This document shows, piece after piece, positions 24,894 through 33,166 of a stretch of 64,000 nucleotides of DNA. Position numbers and translations under genes: made by a program. Every line of letters begins with the position of its first letter. The stretch's first letter is position 1. The notes below the pieces were generated by a model that made no database searches, was not told the origin of the DNA, and saw only the letters and a program-made list of their open reading frames with translations. This DNA comes from CAG-791 sp963655255 (lineage in GTDB: Bacteria > Bacillota > Clostridia > Lachnospirales > Lachnospiraceae), in contig CAVKEB010000004.1 in assembly GCA_963655255.1 (NCBI GenBank), forward strand, positions 76,344-140,343. The letters run 5' to 3'.

Positions 24894-25006
24894 TTTTATA
24901 CCTCGCTGAGGCAAAATCCGCGAACGCGATTTTGCCGAATGCGGCAGCCGGTGCATCAGCACCGATGCTGCTGTTTGAAAGCGACATATCGATGTCACTT
25001 TCAAAC
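24894..25006 (-). repeat. Leader repeat (basic form), supplies RBS of LOG gene
   Basis: Shortest complete copy. Minus strand: GAAAGTGACATCGATATGTC.. stem, GGTGCTGATGCACC stem, GGCAAAATCGCG-tt-CGCGGATTTTGCC stem, then CCTC-agc-GAGG with TATAAAA and the ATG. The small CCTC/GAGG stem would pair with the ribosome binding site itself. Lies between the HAD and LOG genes of the same strand, 21 bp after the HAD stop. Confidence 0.88.
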
Positions 25007-25027
25007 TTTTCCCTCTTTTTTACGGAT

Positions 25028-25678
25028 TCAGTTCGTTTCCTCTTCCAGGATCTCTTCGATTCTTCCCTGACGGATCTTCTCCAGATCCTCAAGGAGACTT
25101 TCCTGTGAAAAGACCTGTCTGCCATGAATGCCGCAGGACTGCGCTCCGAGAATATTCTCCCGCCGGTCATCGAAGAACAGAGACTCCTCCGGATTCAGAT
25201 GATAGCGCTGCAGCAGTTCCTGATAAATCGGAGGCTCCGGCTTGCTCTCGTGGATTTCATAGGAAACCACCTTACCGTCCAGATCATCCATAAAATCCGC
25301 ATACTGCGTGTGCTTGTGAAACAGTTCCTCCGGATAATTGGAAAGAAGATAGATCCGGTATCCCTGCTGCTTCAGGACATGAATCAGCTCCCAGACTCTC
25401 AGCCTCGGGACATGCATGAACTCGCCGTGCCGGACGAAATCCGCAATGACCTTCGCGTCCTCCGGATATTCCTCTCCCAGTTCCTTCGCGACCTGCTGCC
25501 CGTCCTTGTTGCCAAGGTCGAACTCGTGCCAGATATGCTTCGGATCATCGAACATCTCGGCGCCGATCCGGTCCACGTCCTCCGGCTTCACGCCGAGATC
25601 GCGCAGAAGATCCCGCCAGCGGTACTGAATCAGCACGTCTCCCAGATCAAAAATAAGGTTCCTAATGGTGTCATTCAT
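25028..25678 (-). CDS. HAD-superfamily hydrolase
   Basis: 216 residues. HAD motif I is DLGDVL at residues 12-17 (normally DxDGT/V; second Asp retained), motif II YLLSNYP, Lys of motif III in ESKPEPPIYQELL, motif IV FFDDRRENILGA. The helical cap lies between motifs I and II. This matches the HAD-IA group of small phosphatases / epoxide-hydrolase-like HADs; a natural substrate cannot be inferred. It is followed by the LOG gene after a leader repeat. Pairing with LOG may suggest nucleotide or sugar-phosphate clean-up (inference). Confidence 0.9.
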   Translation of the reverse strand: MNDTIRNLIFDLGDVLIQYRWRDLLRDLGVKPEDVDRIGAEMFDDPKHIWHEFDLGNKDGQQVAKELGEEYPEDAKVIADFVRHGEFMHVPRLRVWELIHVLKQQGYRIYLLSNYPEELFHKHTQYADFMDDLDGKVVSYEIHESKPEPPIYQELLQRYHLNPEESLFFDDRRENILGAQSCGIHGRQVFSQESLLEDLEKIRQGRIEEILEEETN

Positions 25679-25816
25679 ATTGAATTTCCGTCCTCCGCGT
25701 TTTCATCCTGCGTTTTTCATTCCGCACTTTCCTTTTACAGGTTCCCATATCCGTATCCGGAATGCAGTGCCCTCACGCCTCCTGAGGCCGACAGGATTTC
25801 TGCCAAACGCTTTTTT

Positions 25817-27133
25817 CTAAAATTTCAGCTGATAGTTTCCGTCGCCTTTCCCCCGCACGGATCCGGAGAAAAAGATCTCGCAGGCTCTTGCCAGATACTC
25901 CGTATCCTTCACGCCCGCCGTCTCATAGGACGAATGCATGGCGAGCTGAGCCAGACCGATGTCCACGGTATTGAGCGAGAGCTGCGACGTGGAAAGGTTC
26001 CCAAGCGTAGACCCTCCCAGCAGGTCCGAGCGGTTGTAGAAAATCTGCACCGGCACTCCTGCCTTTCTGCAGATTTCCCTCATCACTGCGCCGGAAACCG
26101 CATCGGTTGTGTATTTCTGATTGGCGCTGTATTTGATGACAATCCCGCCGTTCGGAACCGGACGGTGAGACGGATCCTCCAGCTCCGGATGATTCGGATG
26201 AACCGCATGGGCATTGTCCGCCGAAATCATGAAGCTCGACGTCATGCTTTCCATGAACTCTTCGCGGCTTCTGCCCAGCTCTGCACTGATCCGTTCCAGC
26301 GTCCAGCGAAGGAAGGACGAATCCGCTCCCTGCTTCGTCATGCTGCCGACCTCTTCATTATCAAATGCGCAGTACACGGCGATCCTCTCCGACGGCTCCG
26401 CCGCAAGAAATCCGCGAAGCGTTCCGTAGGCACACTGGAGATCATCCAGACGTCCGCTGGAAATAAATTCTCCGTTCAGACCAAGGACGCAGGCCTTCTC
26501 CCGGTTGTACAGATACAGATCCGTATCCACGATGTCCTCCGGGGAAACTCCCGTCTCCTCCGCAATCAATCTCTGAAATACGGTTCCCGGGTCTCCCGCA
26601 AGGAGCGGCCGAAGATCCTGCTTCATATCCCACTTATAGCCGTTATTGATCTCACGGTTCATGTGAATTGCCACGTTCGGAATGATCATCAGGTCGCGGT
26701 CGATGTTCAGGAGCCGCGTTTCAATCCCATCGTCCGTGCGGACAATCACCCGTCCTGCAACAGACAGCGGACGGTCCAGCCAGGGAGCGAGGAGCATTCC
26801 GCCATATTTCTCCACATTCAGCGTAACATAACGATTCTCCACGACAATCTCCGCATTGCTCTTGATCCGGAAGGTCGGGGAGTCCAGATGACTCGCCGCA
26901 ATGTGATAGCCGATCTCCTTTGCTCCCGCCGGGATTCGAAATGCAATCACCGCAGAGCCGTTTCTCGTCACGAAATAGTTTCCGCCCGGAGTCAGGTTCC
27001 ATGCCGTACCTTCCCTGCATTCGGTATATCCCTGCTCCAGCAGGATCCGGCGAATGTTCTCCGCCGCGAAAAGTGCCACCGGACTTTCATCCAGAAATTT
27101 CATCAGGCCTTCTGTAATCTCAGATACTCTCAT
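25817..27133 (-). CDS. apeB: M18 family aminopeptidase
   Basis: 438 residues, normal length for the dodecameric M18 metallo-aminopeptidases, which remove N-terminal (often acidic) residues from peptides in the cytoplasm. Metal ligands are visible: His in IAASHLDSPTF, Asp in SSGRLDDLQCAYG, Glu pair in CAFDNEEVGS, Asp in SADNAHAVHPNH and the final His near IGLAQLAMHSSYE. Ribosome binding site GAGG is provided by the leader repeat 27134-27275. A candidate promoter lies upstream of that repeat, so the repeat is in the mRNA leader. Confidence 0.95.
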   Translation of the reverse strand: MRVSEITEGLMKFLDESPVALFAAENIRRILLEQGYTECREGTAWNLTPGGNYFVTRNGSAVIAFRIPAGAKEIGYHIAASHLDSPTFRIKSNAEIVVENRYVTLNVEKYGGMLLAPWLDRPLSVAGRVIVRTDDGIETRLLNIDRDLMIIPNVAIHMNREINNGYKWDMKQDLRPLLAGDPGTVFQRLIAEETGVSPEDIVDTDLYLYNREKACVLGLNGEFISSGRLDDLQCAYGTLRGFLAAEPSERIAVYCAFDNEEVGSMTKQGADSSFLRWTLERISAELGRSREEFMESMTSSFMISADNAHAVHPNHPELEDPSHRPVPNGGIVIKYSANQKYTTDAVSGAVMREICRKAGVPVQIFYNRSDLLGGSTLGNLSTSQLSLNTVDIGLAQLAMHSSYETAGVKDTEYLARACEIFFSGSVRGKGDGNYQLKF

Positions 27134-27275
27134 CCTTATACCTCGCTGAGGCAAAATCCGCGATACCAGAGAGAATTTCGCGAAGGCGAATTCTCTCTGT
27201 ATGCAGAGTGCCGCTTGGCGGCGCTCTAAAAAGGAGAAGATGTCATCAGACATCTTCGAGTGCAGCGGTTCTGCC
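27134..27275 (-). repeat. Leader repeat with nested hairpins, supplies RBS of M18 peptidase
   Basis: Lacks the first two hairpins of the leader repeat but keeps the outer stem GGCAGAACCGC / GCGGATTTTGCC (one G-T pair), with the same three-hairpin block inside as at 22751-22960 and the terminal CCTCAGCGAGGTATAAGG before the ATG. Stems inside differ from the other copy by paired changes (for example GATGTC-tgat-GACATC). Confidence 0.85.
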
Positions 27276-27303
27276 ATCTGCCCGCTTTTTGCGGACTTTT
27301 CCT

Positions 27304-27332
27304 ATTATAGCAAACTCCGCCGGACCGGAATA
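27304..27332 (-). promoter_or_regulatory. Candidate extended -10 promoter for M18 peptidase
   Basis: Minus strand TTTGCTATAAT: TATAAT at 27304-27309 with the TGn extension; the -35 (ATTCCG at 17 bp) is weak. Transcription would start just before the leader repeat, placing it in the 5' UTR. Confidence 0.55.
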
Positions 27333-27371
27333 TATCCGGAACCGGATGAAACCAAAAACGCACAGCCATGC

Positions 27372-27413
27372 AAAAAACGAGGCTTCCGCAGGAAACTGCA
27401 GAGGCCTCGTTTT
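27372..27413 (-). terminator. Intrinsic terminator after the LPG-synthase-like gene
   Basis: AAAACGAGGC (27374-27383) pairs with GCCTCGTTTT (27404-27413), with an inner CTGCAG / CGCAG stem; on the minus strand the stem is followed by a run of Ts. Confidence 0.8.
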
Positions 27414-27455
27414 CATGCTGCGCTGCCCGCAAGACCAGGGCGGCGTGACGCCTGA

Positions 27456-28505
27456 TCACTCGTGTACGTGGAAATAAAAGCGGTGCCGCTTGATATATCC
27501 GACAATAACGATGGCAAGGCTGATGATGACGCACAGGTAGAACGAACAGCTGCGGGCGAGAAGCTCCAACTGAAGAGCTGCTTCTTTTTCCAGAAAGACA
27601 TGCAGTCCGTTGAACAAAAGGTAGTCGGCAACGCCCATCCCACCGGGGATCGGCATACACATGGAACCGATCGCGGAATAGATCTGGGAAGCGAAGACCT
27701 GTCCGACATTGCGGAACACGCCTCCCTGCGCGAGATAAACCAGGGAAGGTACGATCGTCTGCGAGAGGCGCTGCAGAAGAGCGAGCGCAAATACAACGAG
27801 GAAAACCTGTCCCTTTCCGCGGATGATTCCGAGGCAGCTGCTGTAGTCGGAGAGAACGCCGTGCAGCTTGTCCTTCCAGTACTGGTTCTGCTTCACCCAC
27901 CCCTTCTTCGTCAGCCAGTCAATGATGCGGAAGCCGATCTTCTCGATCTGCTGCGCCCTTCGGAGAAGGCAGACGAAGAGAACCGCGAGTCCCGTCACGG
28001 TGAGATACCCGAGAATGACGAGGAGCTTCGCCAGAAGCGTCAGGCTTCCGAAAGTAGAAGGTCCCAGGATGACGGTCAGGAATCCAATGGTCAGCGTCGC
28101 GAAGGTATGGGCGATCAGATACAGGGCGAGAATGGCCGTGATAAAGCCCATCGGGATGCCGTCCCGCAGCATGAACCACGCGCAGACCGGCTGTCCGCCC
28201 GTTGCAGAAGGCGTGATTGCCGCGCAGTAGATATCTGCTGAGGCATACAGGATGCCCTGCCCGACCCGCCGATCGTAGCCGCAGTGCTTGAGGAGATACC
28301 AGATGGTCAGCCCCTCGAATGCAATGTAGCCGAACATGCAGAGAATGGCGAGAAGAAGCCATCCGGGATTGCAGGCAAGGAGCGATGCGCCGAGATCCTG
28401 AAAACTCATTTCCTTGCTCTGACCCAGAACGGCCCAGATGGACAAAAGGGCGAGAAGGAGGGAAATCAATCCCCATACGATTTGTTTTTTATGATTCTTT
28501 TTCAT
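27456..28505 (-). CDS. Lysylphosphatidylglycerol synthase TM-region / UPF0104 family protein
   Basis: About 349 residues with eight predicted membrane helices and the family's conserved segments: AITPSATGGQPVCAWFML, LQRLSQTIVPSLVYLA and MPIPGGMGVADYLLF. This is the flippase half of MprF on its own, without the aminoacyl-transferase domain, so it more likely translocates a lipid than synthesises lysyl-PG. The start is uncertain: ATG 28505 (MKKNHKKQ) fits the topology but has no ribosome binding site; an in-frame GTG at 28565 would add 20 residues. It follows the MATE gene closely on the same strand. Confidence 0.85.
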   Translation of the reverse strand: MKKNHKKQIVWGLISLLLALLSIWAVLGQSKEMSFQDLGASLLACNPGWLLLAILCMFGYIAFEGLTIWYLLKHCGYDRRVGQGILYASADIYCAAITPSATGGQPVCAWFMLRDGIPMGFITAILALYLIAHTFATLTIGFLTVILGPSTFGSLTLLAKLLVILGYLTVTGLAVLFVCLLRRAQQIEKIGFRIIDWLTKKGWVKQNQYWKDKLHGVLSDYSSCLGIIRGKGQVFLVVFALALLQRLSQTIVPSLVYLAQGGVFRNVGQVFASQIYSAIGSMCMPIPGGMGVADYLLFNGLHVFLEKEAALQLELLARSCSFYLCVIISLAIVIVGYIKRHRFYFHVHE

Positions 28506-28589
28506 AGGAGGTAGTGTAGCAGGTTCTGCGGAATCTGACAAATCGCAGCCACGGATCTCCTTCACGGCCGGCGGCAGGGGATGTGGCTC

Positions 28590-29951
28590 CTACTGAAGAT
28601 CTCCCTTTTTCCTGTGCCAGTAAATCCAGAGCGCCGCCGTGCTCATTCCCCAGGTCATCGGATAGACCCAGTACGTGATCGCAATGTTCTGCACGAACAT
28701 GCCGACCCCCGCGATGATCACGATGCGGATCGCACACCAGCACACGAGGAAGATCACCATCGGCACATTGGCATGTCCCGCGCCGCGCAGAATCGCCGCC
28801 ATGATATGCGTATAGGCACACAGGAAGAAGAACGGCGTCACGACCCTGGCTCTTGCAGCGCCGTAGGCAATGACCTCCGGTGTCCGGTCAAAGGCCGCAA
28901 CCAGCTGCGGGGCAAAGAGGAACAGGACCGCACCGACGAGCTCCGCCAGAATCAGTCCGCACAGAACCCCGAAGTGCACGCCTTTTCCCACGCGTTCCTT
29001 CTCATTGGCGCCGAGGTTCTGACTGACGAAGGTCGTCAGCGCCATCGCAAAGCTCGTCACCGGGAGGAAGGCAAAGCCCTCCACCTTGCAGTAGGCCCCG
29101 ATTCCCGCCATTGCCATCTCTCCGTAGGAATTGATGTAGGATTGGATCACGACATTGGAAAGACCGATGATCGAATTCTGAAGTCCCGAGGGAATGCCGA
29201 TCTTCACGATTTTGGAAACCATGACGCCGTTCAGACAGATGCTCTTAAGGCAAAGGCGGTATACCTCCTTCGTCCGCATCAGACGCCCCATGGACAAAAT
29301 CGCGGAGAGAACCTGTGAGATCACGGTCGCCAGCGCCGCGCCGGCGACTCCCATGTGCAGACCGGCGATCAGAACAAGATCCAGCACAATGTTGATCCCC
29401 GAGGAGAAAATCAGGTAATAAAGAGGATGCCGGCTGTCACCCGCCGCCTGCAGAACGCCGACGAACGTGTTGTACATAATCAGCCCCACGACCCCCGCGA
29501 AATAGATGCGAAGATAGCTCACCGCATCCGGCATCACGGAATCCGGCGTTCCCATCCACTGCAGAAACACCGGCGTCAGAAGGACCCCGGCGATCGTCAT
29601 CAAGACGCTGCAGATCAGTCCGACCGCCACTGCCGTATGTACTGCAAGCCTTGTTTCCTTTTCCTGCCTTGCACCGATATAATGCGCGATCACCACGCCC
29701 GCGCCAATGGCAATTCCATTGAAGAATCCGATCAGAAGAAAGACCAGGTTCCCGACGCTGCTGACCGCTGCCAGAGCCGTGCTCCCTTCGAAATTCCCGA
29801 CGATCAGAGAATCCACCGTGTTGTACAGCTGCTGAAAAAGGTTGCCGACAAACACCGGAACGGCGAATCGGATAATCCGCTGCTTCACGGGCCCGACCGT
29901 CATAAGATCGCCGTAGTCCGCCTCCCTGCTCTGAATCTGTTCCCTGCTCAC
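28590..29951 (-). CDS. MATE family efflux transporter (1)
   Basis: About 453 residues, twelve predicted helices in two related halves; MATE phrases VFVGNLFQQLYNTVDSLIVG and its counterpart IGIPSGLQNSIIGLSNVVIQ are visible. Na+- or H+-coupled exporter of cationic drugs or metabolites. I chose the GTG at 29951: its first bases overlap the potD stop (GTGA) and GAGGAAGG lies just upstream, so it is translationally coupled to the polyamine operon. That linkage raises the possibility that it exports polyamines or related compounds (inference). Confidence 0.9.
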   Translation of the reverse strand: MSREQIQSREADYGDLMTVGPVKQRIIRFAVPVFVGNLFQQLYNTVDSLIVGNFEGSTALAAVSSVGNLVFLLIGFFNGIAIGAGVVIAHYIGARQEKETRLAVHTAVAVGLICSVLMTIAGVLLTPVFLQWMGTPDSVMPDAVSYLRIYFAGVVGLIMYNTFVGVLQAAGDSRHPLYYLIFSSGINIVLDLVLIAGLHMGVAGAALATVISQVLSAILSMGRLMRTKEVYRLCLKSICLNGVMVSKIVKIGIPSGLQNSIIGLSNVVIQSYINSYGEMAMAGIGAYCKVEGFAFLPVTSFAMALTTFVSQNLGANEKERVGKGVHFGVLCGLILAELVGAVLFLFAPQLVAAFDRTPEVIAYGAARARVVTPFFFLCAYTHIMAAILRGAGHANVPMVIFLVCWCAIRIVIIAGVGMFVQNIAITYWVYPMTWGMSTAALWIYWHRKKGDLQ

Positions 29952-31549
29952 TTTGCCTTCCTCGCCATTTGGAATTTCCGGATTCCCAGCCAGACAATCA
30001 CGGCAACTCCGCCGACCGTCAGAATCCATCCCCAGAGCGGAACCTGATGAATGTTATAGCAGCGGACATTGACCCACATCCGGTTCGCCGCCGCATTCTG
30101 CTCCGGCGTAAAATACCGCATGATGCTGGCGCGCTGAATCGTCTCCGTGCTCGGATACTGCGCGCTGAGCTGCCGATTCAGCTGGTCCGCCGGAACCGTC
30201 AGAATGTAATCCTGCGGCTCCCCGTCTTTTGCAAAGAAATAATTGACGTCATATTCCGCCGTATCCGTCTCGTCCTCATCCGCGCCGTAATTCCAGTCCA
30301 GGTACTCGAAAATTCTGGGATCCTCACCGCCCGAAATGAAGGAGGTATAACCGATGTAATACATATTCCGGATCGCATTGTCCGGACGGGAGACGAAATT
30401 GATGAAGGCCTCCGCCGCTTTCTGCTTCTCCGCATCGTTTCCGATGCCGCTCTTTAACATCACCCATCCGTCAAAATAAATGTTGGTGCTTTCCTCCGGA
30501 ACCGCGAAATCCAGCTGAAAATCATCTTCATCCGCCTGATCCATCGTGTAGACCGCATCGCCGGACCACTGATAGTTGGCAAGGACCTTGCCGGTGATCA
30601 TATCCGCCTTGCCGGAATCCGTCTCGAAGGAATACACATTGTCCTTCATCGACTGCAGCCAGTCCTGCACTCTCGCAATCATCTCCGGCGAGGTGTCATT
30701 CATCACCTCTTCGAGATTACTGCTGTAATCCGGATCATTCCGGAATTCCTCCGAGGTCAGCTTGTCGTGCTCCAGAGCACCGACCGCCGCGAAATAGCAG
30801 TCGCGCACATTGTCCTTGATCGTAACGCGCCGTTTGTAGGCGGGATTGTCCAGAACCGTCCAGGTCGAAGCCTCTTCCCGGGTCACCCCCGCCGGGTTGT
30901 AGACGATGCCGGTGATGCCCCACATGTATCCCGCTGCATACTTTGCCCACGGTTCCCCGTTGATGTCCTTCGTCTCGAAAATGTTCTGCAGATACGGGGA
31001 GACGCCCCTGATGTAATAGTTGTCCGGATCCGAGGTGTCAAAGAAGTGATCCGAGAGCGGCACGAGCCGGTCCTCGCTGATCAGCTTCATGAACATGTAC
31101 TCCGAAGGGCAGACGAGATCAAACGTATCCCCCAGCGTCAGCATGTTGTAGAGATCCTCATTGGTACCGAACGTGGAATACTCCACATTGACCTTAACGC
31201 CGTAGTTCTCCTCGTACCAGTCCTCGAAGTCCTGAACCATGGAATTCCGGCCGATGATGTCGCCGCTCGGAAGATCAATCGTTTCCGATTCGTCCCAGTC
31301 TCCGGTATCAATGTACTCTTCCCAGCTGCAGACGCGGAGCGTCACGGTTTTCTCCGGCTCCGTGCTTTCCGCCGCCCGGCCTTCCACTGCCGGTGCACCC
31401 GCAAAGGCGGCAAAAGGCGCCGCAAGAAGCGCGGACAGAACTCCCGCGGAAATTCTCCCGCACAGACCGCCTCTTCGCCGCATTCCGGTCCGCAGGCCGT
31501 TCTGCCGTGTTTTTCCTCCGAAAAAAGGAATCGTTTTTCTTCTGCTCAT
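29948..31549 (-). CDS. potD: PotD-like polyamine-binding protein, C-terminally anchored
   Basis: 533 residues. Basic N-terminus, signal-like hydrophobic segment (about 30-52), then a periplasmic-binding-protein fold of the spermidine/putrescine class: LRVCSWEEYIDTG, VNVEYSTFGTNEDLYNML, DLVCPSEYM, and YNPAGVT. It has no lipobox; instead a membrane helix lies at the end (WGWILTVGGVAVIVWLGIRK), so it would be anchored by its C-terminus. It is much longer than E. coli PotD (about 350) because of this tail and inserted acidic loops. Start overlaps the potC stop (ATGA). It captures polyamine for PotABC. Confidence 0.92.
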   Translation of the reverse strand: MSRRKTIPFFGGKTRQNGLRTGMRRRGGLCGRISAGVLSALLAAPFAAFAGAPAVEGRAAESTEPEKTVTLRVCSWEEYIDTGDWDESETIDLPSGDIIGRNSMVQDFEDWYEENYGVKVNVEYSTFGTNEDLYNMLTLGDTFDLVCPSEYMFMKLISEDRLVPLSDHFFDTSDPDNYYIRGVSPYLQNIFETKDINGEPWAKYAAGYMWGITGIVYNPAGVTREEASTWTVLDNPAYKRRVTIKDNVRDCYFAAVGALEHDKLTSEEFRNDPDYSSNLEEVMNDTSPEMIARVQDWLQSMKDNVYSFETDSGKADMITGKVLANYQWSGDAVYTMDQADEDDFQLDFAVPEESTNIYFDGWVMLKSGIGNDAEKQKAAEAFINFVSRPDNAIRNMYYIGYTSFISGGEDPRIFEYLDWNYGADEDETDTAEYDVNYFFAKDGEPQDYILTVPADQLNRQLSAQYPSTETIQRASIMRYFTPEQNAAANRMWVNVRCYNIHQVPLWGWILTVGGVAVIVWLGIRKFQMARKAK

Positions 31550-32364
31550 TCCTTTTCTCCCTTCTCCTGTCCGGATCCCTTCTTTGCTCCTTTGGCCTGG
31601 TACAGATTCATTCCCATCACAATGGCAATCACCGCCAGGAAAATCACCGTGGAGAGCGCCCACAGCGCCGTCTTGATCGTCGTCTGCGAGCCCTTCGTCG
31701 CGTTGACGACATAGGTGCTGATTGTGTCAAAGGTCGCCGGTTTGGTGTAGGTTGCAATGAAGTAGTCATCCAGGGAAAGCGTGACCGCCAGCGCAAATCC
31801 CGACACAATGCCCGGCACAATCTGAGGAATCACCACCTGCGTCAGCGCCTTGAACGGCGTCGCTCCCAGATCCAGCGCCGCCTCATACAGGCTCGAATCC
31901 ATCTGCCGGATCTTCGGCAGAACCGCGAGATAGACGAACGGAGCGCACAGGGTGATGTGTCCCACGATCAGCGGGATAAAGGTATCCTTGCTGATCCGCA
32001 TGACGACGACCAGGAGAATGCACAGGGAGAAGCCGGTCACGACATCCGCATTGACCACCGGAACCTGATTCATCGTGGAGATCGCGCGGCTCACCCGCTC
32101 CCTGGAATAAAACGCGCCGATTGCGCCGAGGGTTCCCAGAACCGTTGCAATTGCCGCCGCACCGACCGCGAGGAGCAGGGTTCCGGCAATCATATTGCGG
32201 AGCTCCTCCGTCGTGAAAAGCGTCACATAGTTATGAAGAGAGAATCCGCGGATTGCGCCGATGTTCGTGGAATCCGTGAAGCTGTATACCGCCAGAACCA
32301 GAATCGGCAGATAGATGAACAGCAGCATCAGGCCCAGATATCCCCATTTCCATATCTTTTTCAT
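31546..32364 (-). CDS. potC: Polyamine ABC transporter permease PotC
   Basis: 272 residues, six membrane helices. The EAA loop that contacts the ATPase reads EAALDLGATPFKALTQVVIPQ, and VTLSLDDYFIATY is the typical PotC stretch. Overlaps potB by 1 bp (TGATG-type junction) and potD by 4 bp. With PotB it forms the channel of a spermidine/putrescine importer driven by PotA. Confidence 0.94.
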   Translation of the reverse strand: MKKIWKWGYLGLMLLFIYLPILVLAVYSFTDSTNIGAIRGFSLHNYVTLFTTEELRNMIAGTLLLAVGAAAIATVLGTLGAIGAFYSRERVSRAISTMNQVPVVNADVVTGFSLCILLVVVMRISKDTFIPLIVGHITLCAPFVYLAVLPKIRQMDSSLYEAALDLGATPFKALTQVVIPQIVPGIVSGFALAVTLSLDDYFIATYTKPATFDTISTYVVNATKGSQTTIKTALWALSTVIFLAVIAIVMGMNLYQAKGAKKGSGQEKGEKE

Positions 32365-33155
32365 CAGAGCAGTGCACCTCCCCGGCTCGTTTTCTCCTCA
32401 CCGCTGTCCGTCAGCAATGTGAACAGGCAGATGATTCCCAGCAGAATCAGCGCGATCATGGATCCGCCGTTCCAGTTATATGCGGCGAAATAGCTGCCGA
32501 TCAGGCTGCCCATGATGTACGTGCTGTTGTAGAGCATGTCCAGCACCACGTAGTTGGTCATGGCCGGAAGAAATACCATGGAAATTCCGCTCATGATGCC
32601 CGGAACCGACAGCGGGAGCGTCACGTGCAGGAACGTCTGCACCTCATTCGCGCCAAGATCCATCGCCGCCTCGCGAAGAGCGCCGTCCAGTTTGGAAACC
32701 GTCGTGTAAATCGGCAGGATCATGAACGGCAGGAAGTCATAGGTCATGCCGACCACCGCGTTGAGAAACGGATACATCGCAAGATTCCCCTCCAGCACGT
32801 TCAGGATTTCCTTCAGGGCCGTGATGCGCAGGGAAAAATTGATCCACATCGGCAGAACGAAGAGCATCACCACCGCCGACTTCGCCTTCAGCCTGCTGAA
32901 CGCCAGAATGCAGGCGATCGGATAGGCGAGCAGGAGGCACACCAGCGTCGTCACAACCGCCACGGCGAAGCTGTAGAACAGCGTTCCCAGTGCATTGGGA
33001 TCCGTGAAAAATCCGGTAAAATTCGCCAGCGTGAACTGCCCGGAGCCGTTGGTGAACGCATAATAAAACAAAACCAGAAGCGGTGCCACCACGAACAGCA
33101 CCAGATACGCTGCATAGGGAATGCAGAGTGATTTTCTCGTAAATTTGAAATGCAT
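32364..33155 (-). CDS. potB: Polyamine ABC transporter permease PotB
   Basis: 263 residues, six helices. EAA loop REAAMDLGANEVQTFLHVTL, and MLFVLPMWINFSLRITALKE matches the conserved PotB region. Lies 11 bp after potA and overlaps potC, consistent with one transcript from the promoter at 35593-35620. The C-terminal tail is charged (SGEEKTSRGG). Confidence 0.94.
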   Translation of the reverse strand: MHFKFTRKSLCIPYAAYLVLFVVAPLLVLFYYAFTNGSGQFTLANFTGFFTDPNALGTLFYSFAVAVVTTLVCLLLAYPIACILAFSRLKAKSAVVMLFVLPMWINFSLRITALKEILNVLEGNLAMYPFLNAVVGMTYDFLPFMILPIYTTVSKLDGALREAAMDLGANEVQTFLHVTLPLSVPGIMSGISMVFLPAMTNYVVLDMLYNSTYIMGSLIGSYFAAYNWNGGSMIALILLGIICLFTLLTDSGEEKTSRGGALL

Positions 33156-33166
33156 TTCGCGGCTCC

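Noticed and set aside
25124..27229. 700-codon plus-strand frame opposite HAD and M18 genes
   Set aside because: Spans two well-recognised minus-strand genes and the repeat between; no protein-like features.
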